In this document: positions 56,393 to 64,000 of the stretch, one piece after another
Position numbering within the stretch: the stretch's first letter is position 1
How the letters are laid out: each line of letters opens with the position of its first letter
Assembly: GCA_947652115.1 (NCBI GenBank)
Contig: OX393570.1
Location: forward strand, 11,452,343 to 11,516,342
From: Blastomussa wellsi
Taxonomy: Eukaryota; Cnidaria; Anthozoa; Scleractinia; Plerogyridae
DNA length: 64,000 nt
Reading direction: 5' to 3'
Made by a program: the position numbers and the translations under genes
The notes under the pieces: model-generated
What the model was told of the DNA's origin: nothing
What the model saw: only the letters and a program-made list of their open reading frames with translations
Database searches by the model: none

Positions 56393-58206
56393 TCGCTTGG
56401 TTATTACACCGTAGTATTTGTTTCGTGCGATTCCATGCGAGCGGACGCGGACGTAAACAACTACTTCTATTGCGACAGAGGACGTCTTTCAATAGGAGCT
56501 TTTCTTAACCTTGGGGAAGGTACCGGCCATGCATGCCGTGTTGGAACACCACCAAAACACCACACAAGCTCGTCATTTAACCGATTTTTCTTAGATCTTC
56601 TATCCTCAAATTATCGATGACGTAGCGAACAAACTTAGGTTCCCTAGGCGATCGTGAACTTCTTTTCTTCGTCTCAACGAATCCACTACATTCCCTTGTA
56701 GGTGAACGGTGGAAGATTTCTATCCCTTCTCGAGGCATTCAGCAACACAACAACTCGTCGCCACGGCAAATAAAACAGACCAGATCTACAACGAACCAAG
56801 ACTTTTCTTCAAAGAGAAACATCCAAGCCTGAAGAGCCTCGATTTCATCGAGCGATCCGCCAAATTTGCATTCATTGTATAGACTTAATGCCTATACGTA
56901 ACATCACTTGGACTACCCTTGAATGGAATCCTCAGGGTTCCAGGAAGATGGGTCCAACTAAGCAGTCTTGGAGGCGATGTACACTAGAAGAGCTGGAAGA
57001 GAAGAACCTGTCTTGGCAAGAGACTACGAAAATTGGGCCAAGTAGAGTTCGGTGGAGAACCACAGTTGGCGCCCTATGCTCCCAGCAGGAATGAAAACGA
57101 CAGAGAGATATGTAGCTGGCGTTCATGATCACTTCTCGAGTTAAGAGTATTTCTGGCTGTTCCGTGGTTCCTGGATTTAGCAGATGTTCATCGATCATTT
57201 GATTTGCTTTGAAAACAGTAAGGGGCAAGTTTCTTCTATTTATAAAGCCGCGCGCGCTTAGTGGCTTAGTTGAATTTGCCATCTGAGCTGGGAACTTTAA
57301 ATCCTGCGTCGTTTTTGATTGGCGTGAGCATGCCACTCTTTTGGCGCCTGGGTTCAGCCCCTATATAGGGTGTGCGGAAAGGAGAATTCAGGGACTGGAC
57401 TATCTCATCCTCGGAGACCCATGGCGAGGGAAGGCATAAGGTAGGGACAACGGAAAGTCGAAACGGCGCGCACGACTGGAAAGAATCGGCGAGAAAACTC
57501 GAGGGGAAGGAGAAGCGCCCATGGAGACTTAGACCAAGCTGGTTCCAAACTTTCCTGCTTGTGCTGCCACTTAATTTGGTAGAAAGACCTTCCTGTTATT
57601 TTGACTTGAAAAGCAGCATCACAACAAAACTATTTTTGTTCACAATGTTTGTCTTACCCGTTCGTAAAGGGTTTTATTCGGAAACAAATCTAATGAGAAA
57701 AAATAGTGAATAAACGTTTGGGTAGAATAAACATTTTATTTTTTATATTTCATATCATTGTTTTTATATCAATTGTGTTTGCCGTTTCATATAGAGTAGA
57801 CGAAATTAGCCTTTTCTTTTCCTGTACAAATTTCGTGTGACAACATATCGCACGTTTTGAAACCGCGTCCCGTGCATTTTTCTGGCCTTGTCGGCCCGTC
57901 GCGGCTGCAGAGGAAATATGGAATAAGTAGAAACGAGAGTTATTAGACGTTCAACCGGGAGCGATCGTCTTATGTAAAGATTCATTCAATTACATTTGGA
58001 CCTCTTTAATAACGACACTAAAGGCGTGAGGCGACACTCTGCATTATAGAGATCGTAGAAAGTCTGGTTTCTTTTGAACCAAGTGTCTGTAATGTAGAGG
58101 TAGATTTATTTAGAGTCGTACTTATATAAAGTTTTACCGGGTGTCAGTAAAGTCATACTTTGTTTAAATAGATGATTCATGTCCACCGCGTCAAAACACG
58201 GCTTAC

Positions 58207-58440
58207 CATGATTCTAAATACCGAAGTGGGAGTATTTCTTTTCCTTAGCTCTTTCGGCGCCGCGACATATTATGTCATTCATATATGTGTTCCAGTCCCC
58301 CCAATTGACTTTAATCCCACTGTACTTGACGCTGTTCATATCACGATCCGTGATGAGCAGGTCAGGAAGTGGGCGACCTTGCTCCTGTTGTTTATCATTG
58401 AAACAACCAACAGGTGTGAACGGAGCTGAACAACGCGCAT
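58207..58440 (-). pseudogene. WSC-like first half W3 with in-frame stop (locus C)
   Basis: 234 nt between a good acceptor (TATTTTGTAG) and donor (GTAAGC). It reads ARCSAPFTPVGCFND, RPLPDLLITDRDMN, NWGDWNTYMNDIICRGAERA and YSHFGI, then TAG at 58214-58216, then NHG. Copy W7 has Gln where the stop falls (FGVQNHG), so a C-to-T change would explain it. The third Cys is also lost (CRGA, not CRCA). Splice signals remain intact. Because the exon is phase 1 at both ends it can be skipped without shifting the frame. Confidence 0.85.
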
Positions 58441-58878
58441 CTACAAAATATTCCAACACCTGGTTAGTCCACTACTGACATTTTCATTTCATTGATACAT
58501 GCGTTTACAAAAAGTACTGGTCATGATACACACTGGCAATCATTCTAGTCCTGTTGTGAAGGATTCTGGCAAAATGAGCACTTCATCTTCAATTGATCAA
58601 CTCACAATATCCAAACTTGCTTCCTTTTTTTTTGTTCTTCTTTTACTGTCCGGCAAGCCAGTAAAAACAGATCGATATAAAGCATTTTTAAACATACCAT
58701 TACGAGATAAATTTCTTCGCAAGCTCAGAAAGTCAGAATTAGTCCACGAATAAGCTCTTGTTTGAAGGTTTTAGAGTACCTGGGGGCGAATCTTAGCATC
58801 TTATATAATTCAGGTATTTAATAAAGACCTGAAAACCATCAAGAGATGCCTACTAAACAGGTTTTAAGGTAGTCTTAC

Positions 58879-59055
58879 CTTTTTTGTTCTTTATGGCATA
58901 TACATAGTTTGTATTGTTTTTACCAACACACTCCTTGTCTGTAGCTTTTGGATCCGTTGGGCACGGCCGATAACCGCTGGTTACACAGCGCCTTTCTACA
59001 GCAGACCCAAGTTTATGGTATGTTTCGCTTGCATCTGGGCTTGACCAACATTCTC
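58879..59055 (-). CDS. WSC-like second half E2 (locus C)
   Basis: 177 nt, 59 codons, phase 1; acceptor AAATTTAATAG, donor GTAAGA. GECWSSPDASETYHKLGSAV, ERRCVTSGYRPCP, KECVGKNNTNYVYAIKN. Core cysteines are present; the G of WSG is Ser. One N-glycosylation-type site (NNT). Confidence 0.9.
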
Positions 59056-59417
59056 CTATTAAATTTGTGAATTCAGGCGAAACATGGTTTTAGCATTGTA
59101 CAGACTATCTCAGTCTTTCGTTTGGCAGAATAAAACAGTCATGATTCATAATATATAAAAAGTATTCCTACAAATTGGGTCTCTCCTGAAATCTACTAGT
59201 ATTTTTATAGCTCAGTATTGTTGAAATTTTAATTTTTTTTAAACACTAGTCAAGAAATTGAGCAAGCCCTAGGTTGTCGATTAACCAGAAAGAACCAGAT
59301 AAGCGATTGCGTAATACATAAAGGATAAGATAATACCGTAATGCTGTAAACCAAAGTGAATGGAATGCTACGGAGTCTTGTGGCTAAGTGTGATTTTGTA
59401 CAGTACAACATACATAC

Positions 59418-59654
59418 CGTAGTGCTGTAAACCAAAGTAGGTATATTTGTTTTTGACAGCCTTCTCTGCACATCTGCACGCCAGACTTGGCAGATACGAG
59501 TCCAAGTCCCCCCAGTCGACACTCACATTACTGGATACCCGAGATTTAGGATCCCGATCTGTTAAGATGAGTTTCCCTAAAAGCCGAGGATTCTTTTTTG
59601 TGTCTTCATAACATCCATGTTTTTGATACTTCACATTACACGTTGTCTGAGCCA
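59418..59654 (-). CDS. WSC-like first half W2 (locus C)
   Basis: 237 nt, 79 codons, phase 1; acceptor CTTTTTTGCCAG, donor GTATGT. AQTTCNVKYQKHGCYED, RLLGKLILTDRD, VDWGDLDSYLPSLACRCAEK and YTYFGLQHYG. P-L-P is changed to L-L-G and one Trp of the WxxW pair is Leu, but the four cysteines stay. N-glycosylation-type site NVS. Confidence 0.9.
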
Positions 59655-60558
59655 CTGGCAAAAAAGTAAAGTAACAGAGAATACAAAAATAGTAAGTTTA
59701 GGCATTAGCAAGCCAAAGTCCATAGTCTTTTTTGAGTGTCAACAGCTGTGTCTAAACATTCGTATCACTAGGTAGAACTGTTCTAATGTCAGGAAATGTT
59801 ACAGTTTATAGAGGCATATGGTTTAGAAGCTTGGCAATGTTCTTTACTTCATTTTTTTAAGAAAATAACCAATTAAAAACCTGCGGTTATGTAATTAATC
59901 CATAGTGCATGAGAGACGTACAAAACTGCAAAAGATTGTGCCCCTCCTGAACCTATAACCTGTATAAATCTTTGCATCTTTGAAGTTTGCCGGGTTTCGT
60001 TACTTTAAATTCACTTTCAACTTTAGTGCTTCCGTCACCTAATACACTAAGTACATCTTGATTCTCTTAACTTAATCTATAGTAATATAAGTAATGAGAT
60101 ATTGAAAAGCGTTAAACTGCTTTAATTTATAGATCCCTAATTCGAAATGCCACCAACTGTAATGTTACCATTCTAATAGACAATGAGAAATGTATTCTAT
60201 TATTTACTCAGCTATTGCTCTTTTCATTTTTTTTTTTGTTTAAAAATAAATATAAAATCATTTCCTATTTCGTGTATTACTGTCTTTGCACTATTCCACA
60301 TTTTATGTTACCAACAGGATGAAGTGTTCATCTCATTGTATGTAACGTTGGTGTGCACGGTTACGAGAATATTTTGCCCATAAAAATATTGGCTAATTAC
60401 AAATTTTAAACTTTCCTGCGTGAAGTCTGGATACTAGCTGAGAGAATCCGTTTGGAGAATTGTATTATTGGCGATTTTTTCCAGCCCAGCTTTGTATGCG
60501 TGGTACCAGTGGTCAGTATAATAACTTACTGGACGACACATATATTATTGTAAGCTAC

Positions 60559-60717
60559 CTGCCAAGTCTATTCCATACACAAAGTTGGTTTCTTTCTTTC
60601 CAACACATCCCCTGGAATCTGAAGCGTCGCACTTCTGGTAATCACGTGTTATGCACGTGTCTACATGCCCGGCTCTGTGGTACGTATCTCCAACTTTGGG
60701 TCCAGACCAACACTCGC
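60559..60717 (-). CDS. WSC-like second half E1 (locus C)
   Basis: 159 nt, phase 1; acceptor TTTTACTCTCAAG, donor GTAGCT. GECWSGPKVGDTYHRAGHVD, TCITRDYQKCDAS, RGCVGKKETNFVYGIDLA. A clean copy with all core cysteines. Confidence 0.92.
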
Positions 60718-61427
60718 CTTGAGAGTAAAATGAAAAGGATGGCGCGCACATTTCGCTATACGCTCTTGGAATATTATTCTATTTCTTACATAAATGAATG
60801 AATTTAATGAACAGCGACCTTTGATCTAATGAAGACGGTAACGGGGATTATTTGAAAGATAAATTTCTCCTTTGAAGTTTTTAGAATTTCAATATTACCT
60901 TAATTGATTAAAAGCCAAAACCACAAGCTGCCGTTGTTTCAAACACTGGCGGATAAAATTGAAATTGAAATGTTTGGAGACAGATTTAGGGCGTCTTTGT
61001 CGTTATTTTGCATGTTCTCTTCTGTTTTTCTTAACTTTGCTATTGCCTACGGGCCCAGCGTGAAAATGACTATTAATATTTGATTGTCTTGACTGAGCGG
61101 GCTAGACTCAGTTCTTGCTGGGAAGTGTTACATCGCGCGGAGAGCATTTAAAACTAACTCTTCTTTCGTTACTGAAGAGCGTAGAGAGTTTTCAAAAGAG
61201 AAAAATAGTTGTGACGAAATTCTGCCTGTTATTGGTCATGTTGCAGAGTAACACTAGTGTAGCTTGAACTTTGAAAGTTTTACTCATTAAATAATCGTGT
61301 GGCTTGAAAGCCCTGATGGGATCGACGAATTCCATTATTATGTTTTTGATTGACAATCTCCATGTAGTGGTTAATTGTATGATATATGTAATATGATATA
61401 CGAATGTAAAGGATGCAACTTTTGAAC

Positions 61428-61652
61428 CGAAGAATTGAATGCTGAAATAGGCGAAATTGCGAGCTTTCGCCTCCTTAGCACAGCGACATACAAGGTCCTT
61501 TATGTAGGAATTCCAGTTTCTCCAGCCGATTGAGATGTTATTGTACTTCTTTACTGATCGATCTCGATCGGTGAAAAGTAACTGAGGGAGAGGGCGTGGA
61601 GAACGCATGTCATCCTTTAAACATCCTACCTTGGTGTACGTCGGAGGACATG
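61428..61652 (-). CDS. WSC-like first half W1 (locus C)
   Basis: 225 nt, phase 1; acceptor ACTGAAAACAG; the donor GTTCAA is poor, but it gives exactly the length of W4 and W6. CPPTYTKVGCLKDD, RPLPQLLFTDRDRS, GWRNWNSYIKDLVCRCAKEA and FAYFSIQFFG. All four cysteines are present. Confidence 0.9.
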
Positions 61653-62185
61653 CTGTTTTCAGTAAAGATAAAAAAGATTAACAAATAGACTACATCATGT
61701 ATTTTGAGGGAAAATCTTGGCTTCATTTTTTTAACAACAATAGTTCTAAAATATCAGTAAATGTTTCCCAATCTCAACTAAGTTAACTAATAAATAAATA
61801 TAGACAGCAAAAATTTAAAGTGAAGAAGTTGCTTCAGAATAAAAGCTGACCGCTACTGGTTAATAATTACAAACTTCGTGGCGAGATTTTTTAATTCTAG
61901 ATCTGTTTCTATTCTATGCACTTTTATGCACTTTATGCGCATCTGCCGCTCCTTAGCATTTCACTGATTTCAAACAAATGCTCAGTTAGTGCTGTTAGCC
62001 AAGGCACAAGTGTAATAGAGAACTGATATTAGAGTAAAATATCTACTATATTTAGTGAACTATAATTTATTAGAGCGTTCATCCAATGGACGGAAGCAGG
62101 GACGTGTTGCTAGTTATTGCCCTCGTGCTTAACGACTGACGGTAGAGCCCCGATCTCACGTGACATATAGCGTGAGGTTACTTAC

Positions 62186-62239
62186 TTGGGTTAGCAGATT
62201 CGGAAGGCGGAACAATTGAAGGTACAGGAAACTCAGGTG
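62186..62239 (-). CDS. Pro/Ser linker exon (locus C)
   Basis: 54 nt, acceptor TCGTTTTCAG, donor GTAAGT, phase 1. Encodes PEFPVPSIVPPSESANP. Joins the vWA exon to W1. Confidence 0.75.
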
Positions 62240-62637
62240 CTGAAAACGACAAAATCCGATGGTTTAAGTCAAAAAGACGTTTAGAAAGGATGTTTTGATT
62301 TGTGATCTCTTGAAGTAGGTAACATGGTTACTACTATTTGAGTGTCAAAAGTTGCTCCAAGATGCAGTATGCACTGGCAAGAGAGGATCAGCTGTTGGCA
62401 GTAGTTACTGTCAGAAAAGCAACTATTAAACAGCTCAATACTATATTGTTTCTTATTACCATTTAGCGAGTTATTTGGTGAGTCCGTCATGCGCAGTCAG
62501 CATACGTTTAGCACAGTTAAATAGCTTTTATGCTTTCTAGTATTCTAAATCTCTAAATGATTATTTAGGATATGTTTTAATGTCATAGAATCACGAAAAT
62601 ATTACCAAATTTTACCACATACTCTCTTATGTTGTAC

Positions 62638-62984
62638 CTTCGGCAGGACACACAGCCTGGATTATTGTATCCACTATATTGACGAGTTTATCATAATCAT
62701 CGATGTGAAATACATTCTCGTTATTGGGACCAGTAGCCATGAAATTCAATTCGTCGTTGTTGATCAAATTACCCACGCCAACAACTACAACATGTACGTC
62801 TTCGGTCTCCAGGTTTTCCACGGGTTTTTGTAATAATTCAATGCCTTGCTTGTTGTTCAGTGGCGTTGTCCTACCATCAGTTACTATTATAAGCAGCTTC
62901 TTTGCCAAAGCCCTGTTATTTCGGAGGAATATTTCCAAGGCTTTTCAGGGCAAGCTCAGATCTTGTGATTCCGTTCGGCAAGGA
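62638..62984 (-). pseudogene. vWA domain fragment with frameshift (locus C)
   Basis: Downstream of about 62940 the frame reads LEIFLRNNRALAKKLLIIVT and DGRTTPLNNKQGIELL, then VHVVVVGVGNLINNDELNFM, ending AVCPAE at a GTACAA donor in phase 1. Upstream, SLPNGITRSELALK, the expected preceding strand with the MIDAS Thr, lies in another frame. The shift falls at a run of four T on the plus strand (62942-62945). The first part of the domain with DxSxS was not found: the upstream frame closes at a TAA (63006-63008) with no acceptor between. It is a decayed exon or a sequencing error plus a missed exon. Confidence 0.75.
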
Positions 62985-63049
62985 ACGTTTTCCGTAAGTA
63001 TTTCGTTAAGATCCAGCGCTAGCCAGTTTCCATATTCTTTGCAGACCTG

Positions 63050-63180
63050 GAAGAGGGTGTGCATGGGGCTAACTGATAGCTGAGAATTGGTCAAAATTTT
63101 AACTGTTAGCTGAGAAATGGCAGTTTTTTTAAACTGATAGCTTGGAATCGATATCGTTCAGATAACTGTCAGCTGAGAAG
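63050..63180. repeat. short repeats of AACTGATAGCTGAGAATTGG type
   Basis: Four imperfect copies of a motif like ACTGNTAGCTGAGAANNGG occur near 63070, 63100, 63136 and 63165, spaced 29-36 bp. No function is evident. Confidence 0.6.
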
Positions 63181-63261
63181 GATGACCTTTTTGGCTAAGA
63201 TAAAGGTAGATAAAATGTAACTTTCATTTTATTTTTAAGCAATTATCTCTGTCTGTACAAA

Positions 63262-63412
63262 CCACTGTCGCGTATTTTTTTTACGTGCGTTTAAGTGCGT
63301 AAAAAAATTTAGAGACAATGTATGAACGACTAGCGTAAACGTGTACGCAAGTTTTCCATACATCGTCTCTAATTTTATTTACGAACGTAAAAAATTACTC
63401 GACAGTGGAAAT
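63262..63412. mobile_element. palindromic MITE-like element
   Basis: CCACTGTCGCGTATTTTTTT and AGAGACAATGTATG on the left are inverted on the right as CATACATCGTCTCTAATTTT and AAAAAATTACTCGACAGTGG. About 150 bp, no coding capacity. Confidence 0.8.
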
Positions 63413-63535
63413 TCACCTTGAGCTGACATGTTTTTTGGTTGAGTGTAGTTTTTTTGAGTAAGTAAGTTTGCAATTGGGAGAAAGCATTTTTCCGTAAAAG
63501 TAGATATGCTCCATGTATCAAAGCTTAGATCAAGG

Positions 63536-63695
63536 GCGTAGCCAGGGGGGTCCTGGGGTGCCCATGACCCCCCCCCCCCTTTTTTTGAGATAGTTTTTGA
63601 GTAAATAAGTGAAACACAGTGTGAAGGTTGGCATGACAAACTGGTTAGCACAATGGGTGTGACTCCCCCCCCCCCCCCCCTCCTGGCTACGCCCG
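63536..63695. mobile_element. MITE-like element with GGGCGTAGCCAGG ends
   Basis: GGGCGTAGCCAGG at the left is the exact inverse of CCTGGCTACGCCC at the right. Long C runs near both ends (63570 and 63667) add to the symmetry. Confidence 0.75.
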
Positions 63696-64000
63696 TGTAG
63701 ATGTTACGTTATACAATGAATAACACCAGTGGACACATATGAAACCGTTCAAATGAAGCTGACAAACGCGAACGGCAGAAGAAATCGCTTAATCAGCATT
63801 TTCTCGCCTTTTTCAAACTTGTTGTTTGCCTTTTCAACGCGACAAGGCATTTCGTGGACTTGAGCAAAATCTTTTAGTTACTAAAGTTGAACACTAAAGA
63901 CAATAAATATTTACACGAGGAAAAGTTTGAGATATGGTTAATTCCTAGAGAAAAAGGTTCTTAAAGCTCTTCATGGGTGGTGAACAGTATACGTTAAACG

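Larger units (their letters stand above)
49175..58206. other. 9-kb stretch between loci B and C, mostly repeats
   Basis: No firm exon. It contains a diverged direct repeat (49.5-49.7 kb), a MITE (50.9-51.1), two low-confidence short exons (51194 and 56327), a simple CATAAGCATAAAC-type repeat near 52225-52360, a second copy of the 33.5-kb repeat, an inverted-repeat element near 53.2-53.6, a GIY-YIG fragment (54.9-55.2) and a solo LTR (55.7-55.9). A plus-strand open frame at 57372-57713 has no recognisable domain. Confidence 0.5.
58207..62984 (-). other. Locus C: vWA / WSC-like gene segment with broken exons
   Basis: Seven minus-strand exons: vWA (62984-62638), linker (62239-62186), W1 (61652-61428), E1 (60717-60559), W2 (59654-59418), E2 (59055-58879) and W3 (58440-58207). 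All edges seen are phase 1. The vWA exon has a frameshift, W3 has an in-frame TAG and lacks one Cys, and no second-half partner for W3 was found in the next 9 kb. Either this is the upstream part of locus B, with W3 skipped (E2 joins 49174 in frame), or it is a separate decaying paralogue whose start lies beyond the right edge. Confidence 0.65.

Noticed and set aside
57372..57713. 113-codon plus-strand open frame followed by AATAAA-like sequence
   Set aside because: No domain, no clear start context and no upstream exon. It could be a non-coding transcript or chance; not supported as a gene.

Overview
The window looks like nuclear DNA of an anthozoan cnidarian, most likely a coral or sea anemone. 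It is AT-rich and intron-rich, and it carries secreted-type multidomain genes (vWA, TSP1, WSC-like, mucin-like), tRNA-derived SINEs, Ty3/gypsy and GIY-YIG element debris and many palindromic MITE-like elements. That placement is inference from architecture, because no database could be searched. Every exon modelled with confidence lies on the minus strand, so transcription runs from high to low coordinates. Exon edges were chosen from AG/GT splice signals and frame continuity; there is no transcript evidence.

Locus A (10825 to 1203, probably continuing past the left edge) has a signal-peptide exon, a Pro-Ala linker, a one-exon vWA domain, a TSP1 domain, a possible 15-nt micro-exon and a Pro-Gln repeat exon. 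Locus D (27434 to 21129 or beyond) has its own signal-peptide exon, then low-complexity and Cys-Pro-rich exons with no family I recognise. A deleted Ty3/gypsy element sits in its first intron. From 10.8 to 21.1 kb I found no confident exon, only repeats.

Locus B (49174, possibly 56392, down to a stop at 29669) is the centrepiece. It alternates Pro/Thr-rich linker exons, two vWA domains, a 357-codon Thr-rich mucin-like exon and four copies of an eight-cysteine module. The module is split over two exons: about 75 residues ending C-R-C-A...Y-F-G, then about 55 residues starting G-E-C-W-S-G. The cysteine count and the ECW-type centre suggest a divergent WSC domain. Locus C (about 62984 to 58207) has the same design with three first-half and two second-half exons, but its vWA exon has a frameshift and its last module exon has an in-frame stop and a lost cysteine. 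Locus C may be the upstream part of B or a separate, decaying paralogue.

Nearly all modelled exons begin and end in phase 1, so they can be skipped, duplicated or shuffled without breaking the frame. The predicted products are secreted modular proteins: vWA and WSC-like units for binding, Pro/Thr-rich stretches as extended and probably O-glycosylated spacers. A role in extracellular matrix, mucus or skeleton is plausible but not shown by the sequence.
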